Shown in pieces: positions 39,682 to 53,053 of a stretch of 64,000 nt of DNA. Under the pieces are notes generated by a model that worked only from the letters and a program-made list of their open reading frames with translations, ran no database searches and had not been told where the DNA came from. Origin of the DNA: Diabrotica undecimpunctata (Eukaryota; Arthropoda; Insecta; Coleoptera; Chrysomelidae); contig NC_092813.1 of assembly GCF_040954645.1 (NCBI RefSeq), positions 22,017,235 to 22,081,234 of the forward strand. The letters run 5' to 3'. The position numbers were made by a program, and so were the translations under genes. How positions within the stretch are numbered: the stretch's first letter is position 1; each line of letters starts with the position of its first letter.

Positions 39682-41219
39682 CATCAGTAGACCAAGCGCC
39701 TCTTGCGAGCGTTTTAATGATTGTAAATCGAATATTTGGCAACATATGTACATAAACGTTGTTAACAATGGTGACGTTGGCAACTTGTTGAGGCGTTTAG
39801 ATTAAGAAGTAGTGGCAGTTATTGCTTAAATTTTTCTATAATAGTCACATTACAGAAGAGCTAACACAGAAAGAGAATACCTAACAAAAGACATAACACT
39901 AAGTAAAATGTATGAATTGTATATTAAAGAAGCAGATAATGACCTTGTTAAATTTTTGTTTTACAAAAAAATGTTTTTAACACGATTTAATCTTCAAAGA
40001 AAAAAGTTGAAAAAAGTTACTTGTAGTAGATGTGATTGTTTCGAATTAGAAATTAAAAATTGCGCAGATAACAAACAATTAAACAAGTTAAAAAAAGAAA
40101 AAATGTGCAATTAGAAGAAGCTGAAAATGCACAATCTAGAAGAAAACTAGACATGAAGATAAGCAACTATCAACCAGAAGTGGAAAACTTTTGATTTGAT
40201 TTAAAGAAAAACTCTTCCCCTTCCGAGAATTCTAATAAATATTGTATATTATAAGCGTCAATTATGTATTTACAATCTTGGTATCCATAGCGCCAAGGAT
40301 AACAAAGGTCATTGTTATATTTGGATAGAAGGTGAAGCTGGTCGGGGAGCCCAGGACGCAGGCATTTGTCTTAAGAAACATATTGAAGAAAATGATACTT
40401 CTGCAAGACATGTAATTTTTTGGTCAGACTCTTGTGGCGGCCAAAACCGCAACATCAAAATAGTTTTGATTCTGAAAACGATTTTGGAAACTCATCCTAC
40501 CATTGAAAAAATTACATTACGCTATTTCCTTCCTAGTCATAGCTTTTACCCAATGGTAGTGATTTTGGAGATTTTGAAAATGCCCTAAAATTTCAACAAC
40601 GTTTATTTATCGTTGATGATTAAATAAACGTGATGAAAAAATCCCGTAAAAAGAAACCACTAGTAGTTCACAGAATGAAAAAAAAAAGAATTCGTTGGAA
40701 CAAAGAAGTTAGAAACGATGATTACAAACCGTAAGTCAGACATAGAAAAGAGTAAGGCTGGTTTAAAACAAGAGAACTTTAAATAAGAAAGGATATACCA
40801 CTCATTATTTTTATGAAAACTTAACACTAGTGAAGTTGAAGTAAATCTTTACAAGAATTTTTAAAAAGGACGGCCTGTTGCAATGCAATCCGTAAGTAAC
40901 CACTTGATTCCTCTTTGGCCCACAGGCAAGCCACTTTTTGTGCCTAAGCTTAACGACAATCTTTAACGCACCTAATACCAAATGATGCAAAACCTTTGTA
41001 TTGCTCTCTTTTCAGAAACAATACAATAGAAGACGACATTAAAAGATTTTATATTTTTGATTGATTTCTTAAGTAGTATAAAATATTCAAAAACAACGAC
41101 TATTTTTGTCATACCAAAAAGAAATAATAGCTTGTGGCCTACCAATAATTCACTAAAAGTGATATTTTAGTTACTCATCACTAGACCAAACGACCTCCAT
41201 GTCGCTTGGCCTACTGATG
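39682..41219 (+). pseudogene. DNA-transposon-like relic with a DSCGGQNRN gene (right arm)
   Basis: This is the partner of 31844-33381. The plus strand reads MYELYIKEADNDLVK (39908) through CSRCDCFELEIKNC, then after breaks IWIEGEAGRGAQDA (about 40325), FWSDSCGGQNRNIKIVLIL (about 40422) and a stretch ending HSFYP, where a one-base loss shifts the frame. The ends are CATCAGTAGACCAAGCG (39682) and its near reverse complement at 41203-41219. Both arms share the same frame breaks, so the gene was already dead before the arms duplicated. Confidence 0.55.
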
Positions 41220-42029
41220 TATAACACCATTACACAATGTGGCGAAAATCGTAAGTCGACCAAAAGACTTTTTTTTTGTTTTTCTTTAATATTGGACAAG
41301 TTACTATTTCGCACTTATAAGAAACATAAAAAACTGTATTCGAAAACAAAAAATTACGACAATTGTAACATATAGTGAATTTTAATAGAGTGAAAACTTT
41401 AAAGTCAAATATCTCAAAATCATATTTTGGCGCTTGGTCAAGTGATGAATTACGTCGTCCATATAAAATTACGAGACAATATTCATATGCTGTGGACAAA
41501 TCGTCATATTTGCGTTATATTGATATGTATACGACAATCAGCTGTAAAAGTCATTGCCTTTTTTTTGCCGTATCATATTTTAGCATAGTCTTCTGATTTA
41601 TTTTGTAGTATGTTAACTAAACCGGTGTAGTTTGCGTGAAATGAATCCACAATTCGTCTAATAATATTATGTTTTTAAAACAGTTGTGTTTTTATGCTCA
41701 TCCGTTCACTTTTTGTAAAGCAGTCTGTGTAAATATTAGGGATTTACTTATATAATCTTTTTGTATATATAATTTGTTTATTGATTTTACTTTTTAGATA
41801 AAGTTTCATAATTATAGTCCTCTTGCTTTTATTATCTATGGTAATACATATACATACCCAATTCGAAAGGTAGAAAACCAGCGGTTTCTAGATTAAACAT
41901 AGACATTCTTCTCTCTATCTCCCTCTATGTTATATAAAGATCATCGTCATCGCAACGTCAAAACACAGCAAGATTCTATTGCCTTTTCTTCTTTTTGTCT
42001 CCTCATTTCTATTGTAAACTAAGCCACGT

Positions 42030-42885
42030 AAATGACGTTTTAAAAAATTATGTCAATATTTCTGAAGTGCCTTTCCTGGGATAATTTTTTTAAGCCTAGT
42101 TCGTTTGATTACAAGTAATTGATTTGATAGCTTCCAACAGAGAAGTATTGATTGTAGGTAGAATAGCAAGTGTTGATAAATATGATGGGTCGGTAGGTAG
42201 TCTCATTATTCCTAAATCTGATCATATGTTACCTCCACCCTTCATTTGTAGACATCGTCTCGTGGCATTCTCCCAATTTAACTTGGTAATGCAGTTATTG
42301 AGAGAGCCTTTGGATATAGCTAGCTGAACGTTGGAGTTGAGATTGAGTTTCTTGTACTACATTGCTATCTTTATATATGTGTTTGACATTGGCATTAGTT
42401 CCGTTCGTATTGGTTAGTACTCGGACCTTTGTAAGTCGGAAAATACCTCTGATGGCTTTTCTAGCAATCCTGATTCCTGATCTAATTAATACGTTCTTGT
42501 CACATATCCACACATTAGAACTGGTTTAATCACTGTTTTATATATCCTGCTTTTAGAGATTCGTATTAGACTTCTGGATTTAAAAGTGTTATAAGGGTTA
42601 TATATACATCAATTAGCTACCTGAATATTCCCTTTTATTTCTTATGTGACAAAATTAATAAATTGCCAAAACCTTCCTTGCATATTCTGTTCACTTATGA
42701 GGGGCAGCAATATCAGTACCAAAATAAGGCGTATAGTCCTGGACTGGCTAATTGTTGGATAATAGGAAGCATGAGTCTAGCAGTTTTATTGCTTTCGGGA
42801 CTGCACCAGGTATCGGGGAGCAGAAATATCATTACCAAGTTAATGCATGTAGGAATTGTTGCTTGAACTTTATTAATATTAACAT
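42030..42885 (-). pseudogene. LINE tail relic (right-arm partner of 29950-31030)
   Basis: This is the inverted copy of the third tail block, with a deletion of about 230 bp around 42653 where the left arm has sequence resembling 28130-28350. Confidence 0.5.
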
Positions 42886-42888
42886 CAT

Positions 42889-43867
42889 TTATTCTTCGCT
42901 TATCCACTGCTGGGCATAGATCTCCCTCATAATTTTCCATCTATTTCGATCTTGTGCCTCTTGCATCCAATTCCTATGACAACGTTTTAGATCGTCAGTC
43001 CAACGTGTTGGTGGACGACCTCTGCTTCGGTAGGCATCATCTCTTGGTCTCCATTCCAGTATCCGCTTGTCCATCTATTATCTGTCATTCGAGCCACGTG
43101 ACCTGCCCAGTTCCATTTCAGTGTTGCTGCTCTCTCTACTGCATCAGCCACTCCGGTTCTTTGTCGTAGCTGGCGATTTGGGATCTTGTCTCGTAGTGAA
43201 ATGCCCAACATAGCACGCTCCATCGCCCTTTGACACACACGGATCTTTTGAACTGTTCTCCTTGTCATGGTCAACGTTTCCGCACCGTAAGTTAACACTG
43301 GCAAAACACACTGATTAAACGTTTTTCTTTTAAGGCATATTGGTATATCAGACGATTTGAAAACATGGTTCAGCTTGTCGAAGGCTGCCCAAGTCAGTCT
43401 TATATGACGGAGAAGCTCAACGGTTTGGTTATCTTTTCCTATGCGAATCTCATGACCTAGGTATTTATAGGCCATTACCTGGTCTATGGATCTTGTTTCT
43501 ACGCATATATCTTCGCTGACTACAAGATTTGTCATCATCTGGGTTTTAGATATATTTATTTTCAATCCCCCTTCTAGCGAGGAAAGGTAGAGCTGATTTA
43601 AAAGTTCTTTGGCCTCATCTATCCTATCAGCTATTAGTACAATTCATCTTCAAACCTTAGATGGCTAAGCTTTTCTCCGTTTATATTTATGCCCTTGTCG
43701 GTCAGTTTTGCCCTTTTACATATATATTCCAAAAGCGTAGTGAACAGTTTCGGTGATATGGTGTCCCTCTGGCGTACTCCACGTTGTATCGGGAATTTCT
43801 GGGTTTGACGATCACCCACTCTAACACTGGCTATTGCGTTTTGGTATATGTGTTTAATTAAACACAT
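42889..43867 (-). pseudogene. RTE-clade LINE 3' part, longer copy in the right arm
   Basis: On the minus strand it starts upstream of the left-arm copy: IKHIYQNAIASVRVGD then IQRGVRQRDTISPKLF (the RT QGD-type box), then LSHLRFEDELY, where a base change and a small deletion destroy the FADD box. It continues as INISKTQMM to the RGRPPTRWTDDLKR and YVQQWISEE tail (43074-42889). It is broken by at least two frameshifts. It shows that the left copy lost its RT 5' portion by deletion. Confidence 0.8.
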
Positions 43868-43869
43868 TA

Positions 43870-44790
43870 TTAAATAACACTATATTTCCTAGTAAAATCA
43901 TCATGACTTTACAATAAGACAAATTTTCGATTGTTGGTTATGGAAATATCATGTACATACCACCGGGTTCCCTATGTGGATATCCAGCAAAATCCTTATA
44001 CTCATAATACGGGAAACAAAAAACCGAAGATGAAAATATGCACCAAGAAACACTGAGTTCTAAAACAGTCGAATAAAATTTAAATTCTCGATTCAAATAT
44101 TCAAAAAATTAATGAAAAGCTTACTAAAATAGAAATGAGGCCTATTTAAGATGTAATCCATTAACGGGCCAACGTACAAAGCACTCCTAGCATGTGCTAA
44201 TGATATAGATCTCAAAAGAAACTCTCCCGTCCGCAAAAATCTTCAATAAAGTAAAGAGAGCACGAAAAACGTTTTACTTAAAATCAACGAAATGAAAACC
44301 AAATACAAGCGAATCAACAGAAGAGACCAATTTAATAAATCTTGATAAAATATTAAAGTTAACAACTACAATTTCATTAATATGGAACACTTTAAATATT
44401 TTAGATAAATAATCACGGTTAATAATAATGCCACTAAAGAAATACAGATCATAATTTAAACTTTTTACCTATTTTAATACATAGATGCGAATCATGGACA
44501 ATGACTTAAACAGATAAAGAAGAACTACGAATATTTGAAAGGAAAATAATAGGAAAATTGTTTTAACCTCATTATCATATCGCTACAAATCCGTATAGAA
44601 GAAGAACACATACTGAATAAAGAAAGCTCTTATAACGATATTGTTTAGGAAAATAAATTGCTTAACGTAGATCGGACATATGCATAGACGCCAAGATGTC
44701 AAACTTGTAAAACTGGTATGGAAGGAAGTTAGCACAGAAGAATGCCACTTGGGCGTCTCAGTATGCAATGAAGAGAAAACATCCAATCAT
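43870..44790. other. Right-arm block that carries the empty site of the R1-clade LINE
   Basis: This is the inverted counterpart of 21530-21868 plus 25169-25605. The uninterrupted site reads CTTGATAAAATATTAA at 44341. Traces of a LINE tail occur (a region like ESWTMT-TDKEELRIFERKII near 44490). From 44800 to 45950 it is the partner of 27900-29060. Confidence 0.7.
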
Positions 44791-45989
44791 ATCTCAAAAA
44801 ATTAACATCGTGAAGGTTCTTCTTTGAACCCCATAACAAATGGCTAATCTTTTACTTTTCATTAAAAATTTAAATTTTAATAAGCCACGTAAATAACGTT
44901 TTAAAAATTTATGTCAATATTTCTGAAGTGCCTTTCCTGGGATAACTTTTTTTATTCTGGTTTGTTTAATTACATGTAATTGATTTGATAGTCCCCAACA
45001 GATGAGTATTGACTATAGGTAGGATAGCAGGTACTTGAACAGGCATGTGTTAATAAATATGATGGGTCGGTAGATAGTCTCATGATTCCTAAATCTGACC
45101 TCATGTTACGTTCCCCCTTCATTTGTGGAAGTCCTAAGGACCTTTTTCTCTTGGGGCATCCTCCCAATTTAACTTGGCAATGCAGTTATTATAAAGCCTT
45201 TGGATATAGCCAGCGTAACTTTAGCATTGAGATTTAGCTTCTTGTACGACGTTGCTGTCTTTATATACGTGTTTGACCTTATCATTATTTCCGTTCGTTA
45301 ATGGTTAGTACGCGGACCTTTGTAAGTCGGAAAATACTTCTGATGGCTTTTCTAGCAATCCTGATCTAATTAATACCTGAGTTTCACGTACATTGTTTTG
45401 TCAGCGTTCTCGTCACATATCCACACATTAGCACTGGTTTAATCACTGTTTTATATATCCTGATTTAAGAGAGTCGTATTAGACTTCTGAATTTAAAAGT
45501 ATTATAAGAGTTATGTATACATCAGTTAGCTACCTGAATATTCCCTTTTATTTCTTATGTTACAAAGGTATCTACGATATCTAAAACGTTTCAATTCTTT
45601 AAAATTATATGGGTTTATTGTTACGTTATGCCCTTCCCTACGTCATCTCTTTTGTATGTTAAAGAACATTTATATGCTTTATTACTGACTATTAGACCGT
45701 TTTTTTAGCTAATATCATTATTTTATAGCATCCCATTATTTAATTTATGGATTAAATCCGGATAGCAAATTGATATTCTTCACTTATGACATTCTGCAAT
45801 TATTGTTGGATAGCCCAAAATTGACGAAGTAAGTCTAAAACGTTAATCACAAAAAACTTTTATTATCCAATAACTTCGAGTCTTTATCGCGGTTAATCAA
45901 TTTCTTCCTTTAAAAAAAACGTTTTTTGGCTTATTTCAGATACCCCTGAAGATGCTCTAGGGAGCGAAAGTACTTGGGCAAGATTTAAT

Positions 45990-46620
45990 TAATAAAACTG
46001 TGCTCGATATCTGCCTTTATTTTATCAAAGTTCATTTATTCGAGCATTCAATCTTGTATCTATTTTTTTTTATTGTGTTTAAGATATGATTTAGATTTTT
46101 TTCCACTTCAGCAACAAAAGTTTTTGGTTGTGCAACAGGAGATGTATTGTCTACGTAATAAAAGTCCTAGTATTTACTGGTACGGGGTGTGTTAATGTTC
46201 TATTATCGGTAAAATTATATTAAGGATTATGTGCAGAAGTATTTTATATAGCTGACAAAATAAATATATTGACCGATAGCTTTTGTGGTCGTTGGAGTTT
46301 TTGAAGGTTTAAGCAAGGTAACAACTTTGTCTTTGCTTTGCTTGTCTGCAGACTTTGGATATCAGTAATTGTTGTATTTTTGGTACAAATTTTATAAGCT
46401 TTGTGCTCAGATCTTCAGTCAGTAACCATAATATTGTTCATTATATAGGTAGATAGTGGATCCAAGCTCAACATAGTTGAAAGGTTCCCTCAGCTGACTG
46501 GTTTTGTCCTCTCTCATTTAAGTTTTTCTTTACTTATTTGCCAGCAGAGATAGCACTTTTACATTTATTATGTGTTTTTCAGGAATCATATTAATACCAA
46601 ATACCCTAGGTTTGGCCCTC
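45990..46620 (-). pseudogene. Jockey-like LINE relic (right-arm partner of 27260-27850)
   Basis: Inverted copy of the second Jockey-like block with the same breaks. It is cut near its end by the RTE fragment insertion. Confidence 0.5.
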
Positions 46621-46635
46621 TATATGTTTCCTGCA

Positions 46636-46887
46636 GGAAACATATGTCCTGTCCTAGTGGGCAGGACACTTAGCCAGAACACAAGATGGACGATGGACAA
46701 GACGAATTATGGAATGGAGGCCCAGAAATTATAAAAGAAGCCGAGGACGACCACCGACTAGATGGACCGACGACATAAAAAGAGTAGCCGGAAACTGGCT
46801 ACAAGCGGCCCAGTGTAGAGAACACTGGAAAGAACTGAGGGAGGCCTATGTCCAGCAGTGGACGGGATTGGCTGATTGATGATGATG
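46636..46887 (+). mobile_element. RTE LINE 3' fragment inserted only in the right arm
   Basis: The 252 bp piece is flanked by ATGTTTCCTGCA on both sides (46624-46635 and 46888-46899), a target duplication absent from the left arm (27280-27300). It encodes a typical RTE tail in one frame: MEWRPRNYKRSRGRPPTRW, then DDIKRVAGNWLQAAQ and YVQQWTGLAD, and ends in a TGA-repeat tail. Its family differs from the other RTE copies here. It is dead on arrival through 5' truncation. Confidence 0.88.
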
Positions 46888-47625
46888 ATGTTTCCTGCAC
46901 TAGAAATACGTCACATTTGTGCTAAGCACCCTTAATATTTATAGACCTAATTAGAATAGTTGGTCCTAAAAAGGCCGATTTGACAAAAATCATATTGAAC
47001 GGGTGATTAGCCGATTAATTAATTGTTCATTACCCAGTGTACGTCCGATTGCGGTGATCTTATTAGTACTTAAATTTTCGTAAAGGCTTCTCTTTTGAAC
47101 TCCATAATAAATGGCTAATCTTTAACTTTTTATTAAAAATTTAAATTTTACATACTGTTGATGTATGTTTTACATACATACAAGAGGTACCTTGTGGACA
47201 ACATGTGCTTAATTAGGAACGAATTGAGATACATAATCAGAAGACGACAAAGGAAAATCTATATAATATATAATAATCTATATAAATGTATACCATTTTT
47301 AACAATGCATATTTATAGCGCATTTCCAGAGCCAACGTGCTAATTGTATATAAAATGAAACTTTTTAAGGTTTTTAATGTTTGTATGAAAGATGAAACCG
47401 TATGACACATAACCGTGAAATTTATATACCAACCTATAAATCTCTTTTAAAAGAATACTGACACCTACACATTATCACAATACTACATATCATAATACTA
47501 AGAAATTTGTTATTTTAATCTAAGAATAGGCTTTATAATTTACCAGATATTTAATTTAATGTATTTAAAATTTTACAGGATCCGGTATAGATATATTAGA
47601 TATTCTTTTAGATTTTTTAGATATA

Positions 47626-48604
47626 TTATTTCTTCAACACTGAAGTTAGTCCAATCTCTGATATTTCTCTGCCAGATTTTGTCTTTCTTCCTAAGACTTT
47701 TCTTCCCTCTACTCTTCCTTGCATGATGACGCATAGAATAGAGTATTTATCGTTTCGAACTGTAGCCCAGATACGATGTCCAGATAGACAATTCGTCTTA
47801 ACGCTTCTTCGTTTAAGACTTTTACAGTCCAAGGAATTTTAAGAATACCCCTATATAGCCACATTTCGAATGCCTTTAATTTTTTTACAGATTTGGCTGT
47901 CAGGGTCCAAGCTTCTACCCCATATAGCAGTTACGACCATACATAACATTCGACGATCTCAGTCTAATAACCACACTCAATTTCTTATTTGTAAACATTT
48001 ACTTTTATCTGTTTAGTTTAGTCCTATCATTTTGCTTTATCTGTTAATGATTTCTATAAGAATTTATAAATCCTCTATATTTTCTATCATAATTAGGGTT
48101 TAGTCTGCAAATTTTATGTTATTAATGATGCTCACTCCATTCCTTACTTCTTTCAAATAGTGTCTCCTAAAATATTAGTTGACAACACACATCTCTGGCT
48201 GACTCCTTTTTGAATTTCTGCTTGATTTGTCTCTCTATCTTTCACCCGCATGACCGCTGTTTGATTTTAGTAGATTTTTTAGTAAATTAATATCTTGGTA
48301 TCTAGGTGTATGTATTTTAATGCATGTATGGGCTTACCAGGTTGAACTATGTCAAATACTTTTGAAAATCTATATTAGATATGAATACGTTTTCATTATA
48401 ATCTCTGCATTTTTGTAATAGTACCACCATTGCGCACAATTCCTCTTTTGTTCTCAATCCACTTCTAAATCCAAACTTTGTGTCGTCCAATTGTTCGTCA
48501 CATTTTTTATTGACAGACGATTTAATGTTGTTATTAATCGGATGACATTTGTGACTTTTATTAAATTTTGATAATCGTCGACAAATCAAGTCTTTTAGTG
48601 ACAT
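47626..48604 (-). pseudogene. LINE reverse transcriptase relic (right-arm partner of 19590-20570)
   Basis: On the minus strand it begins MSLKDLICRRLSKFNKSHK and reads FGFRSGLRTKEELCAMVV, slightly better preserved than the left copy, then breaks. The tail MDCKSLKRRSVKTN (47832-47626) differs from the left copy at only a few residues. Confidence 0.65.
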
Positions 48605-48982
48605 ATTATTCTTTTAATTTTTACTTCTCATTTAATGTCTATCTTTTGTTAGTTATTTTTAGAGTAAATATATGATGACTGACATTATTCCCACTTGATT
48701 CTTTTGTTTCAGTTATTGCTCTAGCCTAATTTGACATTTTCTTTCTTCAAATCATCAAATTTTCATGGTTTGTTTATATTTCGTTATAGTAAAATTCATA
48801 TTTTCCACTAAGCCTAACATAAGAAACAGCAGTGTCATCAAACCAAAATAATCCAGTTGTGCATTACGTTTTTGCTGATCGATTTACAAGTAAATTTTAA
48901 CAAACACATCAAATTGATCATCCTTTTTACTTTCGTATACGATCATACTTATCCAAATTAAATTTTCAATTTTCAAAAACTT

Positions 48983-49745
48983 ATGATACCTCCTCAATCC
49001 ACAACCCTGCGCCATGGACAATATCTGTTCCGGCTATCGACATCAAAAAAACCTAAGAAATCAGAGATATCGTCAACCGTCATTAAACAAAAGTTTCGTA
49101 CACTATTAAACAGATATGGCAATACCTACAGCGTATACACCGATGCATCAAAAAATGAAGACAGAGTTGGAGCAGCAATTTATTCGGAAGACATCTCAGT
49201 TAGTTTCCAATTGTCGTCAATTACAACCATCTTTTCGGCTGAATTATTTGCAATTCTAAAAGCACTATCGTTAATACAAAACAAAAACCAAGAAATATGT
49301 ATAATAATCACAGATTCTCTAAATTCATTTTCCTCACTGACTCAATTATACTGTGACAACCCCCTTCTACTTCTTAGTAAAAAAGAACATAAAAACATTT
49401 CAAATAAGAAAATCCAAGTTCATTTTTTATGGGTACCTTCTCATGTCAGAATTGAAGGTAACGAAGTTGTAGATAAACTAGCTAAAAATGCACCAAATAA
49501 CCTAATGTCCGAAGAAAGTAACATATTGGTACAAAACGATTTAAACTATAAACTTATACTACAAAAAATAATTCAAAAATGGCAACAAACTTGGAACAAC
49601 ACTCCATCAAGGCTATATGAAGTCAACAAACATCCGCATCTTTGGAAACCAAAAATAAAACACAGAAGACTGCCCTAGAAGAAAATACAGATACTAAAAG
49701 AATAATTTCTTATCTTAAAGACTGTCAACTTCTTCATATAATTTA
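48983..49745 (+). pseudogene. LINE RNase H fragment, right-arm copy with a deletion
   Basis: Partner of 19209-18274. The RNase H acidic residues are kept (VYTDASKNED, SAELFAIL, IITDSLNSF). About 170 bp are lost near 49668, removing the Cys/His motif and shifting the frame so that it ends at 49678. The last segment (ALEENTDTKRIISYL) remains readable in another frame. Confidence 0.75.
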
Positions 49746-49929
49746 AAACATACATTGTAATACACATACATATTATTATCATTAATTATGAACCAATGTA
49801 TATACACTATTTGTATCAACTGTAACATTAATCTAAATACGCTAATGCCTCTGCGTGGTAGATGCGTTTAAAAAAAGATATTTATATTAGACTATAGATT
49901 ATATTAGATTTATATTAGATTAGATATTC

Positions 49930-50400
49930 AGTTTTGTGAAAGCGCCTGTCTTAGACAAATTGAAGGAGCGCTCCTAAGATTTTTCGGGGTTTGGCTTAAA
50001 ATTAATTCGTAGTTTATTTTATTATATTTAAGGCAATCATTTAGATTTTTTTTCACTTCAGCAACAAAAGTTTTGGTTGTGCAATGTATCGTCTACATGA
50101 AAGTCCTAGTATCTACTGTTATCGGTTAATCATTTGTGTAAATGTAATACAGTGTAGGTGCCATTACGCTACCCCAAGCGAGACCATTCATCTGCGTTCT
50201 TCATCTTACCATTGAATGATACGAAAAATCTTCTATTCTGTAGATATACGCGGATAAAACAAGTAATGTTTTTATCCAAGGCGATGTCATGCAGCTTTGG
50301 AGAAATGTTCTCTTATTTAATATGTCGTAAGTGGCATTTAGATTGACAAATACCACCCCTGATACCCGATATCTTTCGTACTCGTTGTTGCTTTTTGCAA
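49930..50400 (-). pseudogene. Jockey-like LINE relic (right-arm partner of 17600-18110)
   Basis: Inverted copy with the same VDDT-region remnant (near 50090) and the same frame breaks. Confidence 0.55.
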
Positions 50401-51419
50401 AAACAGGTACGTTATTACGTACGTTAATAAGTATTACGAATAAAAATAAATAAGCAAGAAGAATATAAGTGATCTATATTTAAACTAAGTGACAGAAAAA
50501 AGAATATTATATATACATTTACTTCTAAATTAAAAATAAATTTTGATATGCCTGACAACGAAAGATACAAAAACACAATTATATAAAGTTGAAAATAATA
50601 ATAGCTTGTACAAGCGACAAAGCATTTAAAACAATAAGACCGAACATATTATTATATGTAATTGTAATAGATATGTTGCCGAGAATCAAGATACCCTAAG
50701 GAACCCAAATATTTCTTCTTTTAGTATCTGCTATAAGTGTGTCCATGTGTTTATTTGTATCTAAAATATAGTATATAGGATATTAAATTCCCTACATTTA
50801 AAAATCGAAATATTGAAATAAGACTCTAAAAAATTGGAATTTTAAGAATGATTTATAAATTGTTATAATTTAGATTTTACTACTCCATGAAACATATATT
50901 TTATACGTCATAAACTGTAGCAATCGAAACATCGGAACGTTCATTTATATAATAAATATTTCAGTGCCAACGCATTTAAAAAAAATACTAATAAATAAAA
51001 ATGAACTCTTGCCATTTCCAAGTTTATAATAGACACTACTTAAGTTTAAAAATAATTAAAGCAAGTAATATAAATTACCACTCTAAAATATTTAACTGCA
51101 TTAACCAAGTATTTGTGAAATTTCTCGATGACTAAATTGTTTGATATTTAAATAAATTTGAAGTACCAAAATATACCTGCTGTAAAATTTGAAAGTCTAC
51201 GACTAATCAAATTATTGGCAGCATCGCAAGAGTTTAGTTGTGTACGCGAAGGTATACATACGGATCCCAAAAGTGTTTTAACCTATTACAGAGTTCACTT
51301 AATCCTACGTGTTGCTCGGAGTCTACATAAAGCGCTACGCAGATAATAATATACACGGTGTATATTCTACTGGAGTTAGTATAATACCGTTTTAGAACGG
51401 AGCTTACATTAACGGAGCT

Positions 51420-51422
<3 letters not shown>

Positions 51423-51488
<66 letters not shown>
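51423..51488. repeat. (AT)n between the giant palindrome and gypsy family B
   Basis: A pure AT run. On its left the palindrome ends with two tandem copies of a TTAATGTAAGCTCCG-type motif. On its right it abuts the last base of the family B 3' LTR. Confidence 0.95.
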
Positions 51489-51490
<2 letters not shown>

Positions 51491-52465
51491 AAAAAGTTGT
51501 ATTTTATTAATTTTATTTTTATTTATAATAAATGTTGTAATTTTTAAAATATGTGGTTCGTTGTTTAATTTAATATATAACTCCGCTAGCTCAATTATGT
51601 GTTCTAAGCAATCTGTCACTGTGTGACGTCGACTCTGTAGTCTCCTGGTAGAGTTCAAAAAGAAATTAAACCAAAATTTACTTTAGACTTTTGATAAATT
51701 AACCCAAATGAAGCACGTTATTTATTAATATTGAACAAATTTAATATAAACAATAAAATTCGTCTGCAACTTGGGTTGCCTTTAAAAAATTTACAAAAAT
51801 AGGAATCGTATAAATCTTAATGTGGTTTAGTGTCGTGACAATAAAAATTTATTACAAAATGTGGAGACTCTTTACAAGTACCTAAAAACTAAATAAATAT
51901 TGCAACTTTATAAAGTGTTTTAGTGAACTATAAAGAAAGAGAAAATGAACACTTTATTCCGCTGACTTTTAACTTGCATTCAAATATAATCAAAATTTCA
52001 AATGATCCCCAAAATTATTATCCAACCTCACTTTAAAACAGTTCTGATTTATTTAAAGAAAACTAACTACTCGCAAAATAATCGGTGAAACTGGAATATC
52101 AATCCTCTCTTCGGAAGTTAAGGTACGTACTATTCTATTTTTAATTTAATGATCATTAATATTTTCTATTTTTTTAAGGCCTATCGCAATTATGTTAATT
52201 CATGAATTTTAATTTTCTCAATTTAAATGACATTTCTGTACTTCAATAATAATTTATAAGTCAAATTGTTTCTCTTACTCTCTGGAACAAATTCTGGATA
52301 TCTCTGCTGTGGAAACTGTGGAAAAACTAAAATTCTAATTAGACGAGTTAAAAAAAAACTCCCGACCTATTCCACAGTTTCAGGGCTCCCCTTCGTCGAA
52401 AAATCCTCGTCGGCCTCTCCAAAAAACCTATTATCCGTTACTAACAGCAACCAACGTTCTTTCTC
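51488..52465 (-). repeat. 3' LTR of the left family B copy (lacks the first 0.55 kb)
   Basis: This matches 58261-59236 closely, including the CTTTTTCAA end. The match stops near AGAACGTTGG, so this LTR lacks the outer 547 bp present in the 5' LTR. Either a deletion removed them, or the true LTR is only about 975 bp and the outer part is something else. Confidence 0.8.
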
Positions 52466-53053
52466 TTCTCAAACAAAATCTACAAATCTTTCACTAATTA
52501 TATCAACTTCAGAATCAAATTTCCAAGTACTTTCCCAATTTCTTTACTTATTTTCCTGTACTATTTTCGTAGAAATTCTTATAATTGTTCCCCTATATAC
52601 TATTTCATATACTATTTCAGTATCTTTATTCATTGCCGCATTATTATTTATTCTTTTTATATTCACATATAATATTCATTTTATCATCTCTACATATATA
52701 ACTCTCTATATTTCATATTTCAATATTTCATATAATTCTATTTTTCATCTTATTTCCGCATATACTATTTATCATTATAATATTCCCTATTTCCCAATTT
52801 CTACAAAATGTCGATTTGCCCATAGTACTTTGCTCATTTATTTATAGTTGTAACTCCTATAAATCTACTTGAAAATAAATCAACCTTTTTTGTTTATATA
52901 AATTCATCATTATTCTGTACATCTGTTCCCAATAAATTATTTAATTATCAAATTTATCTCAAGATATGCTTATTTATTAATTATCCTTCTATTTACAAAA
53001 CTTATATCTTATAATACCAAATTCGTGTCATAATATTGCCTACCCTTGTATGT

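Noticed and set aside
42124..42327. Small frames present in both arms within the LINE tail blocks (such as 42663-42866 and 30169-29966)
   Set aside because: They are antisense or out-of-frame to recognisable LINE tail motifs and are shared only through arm duplication.
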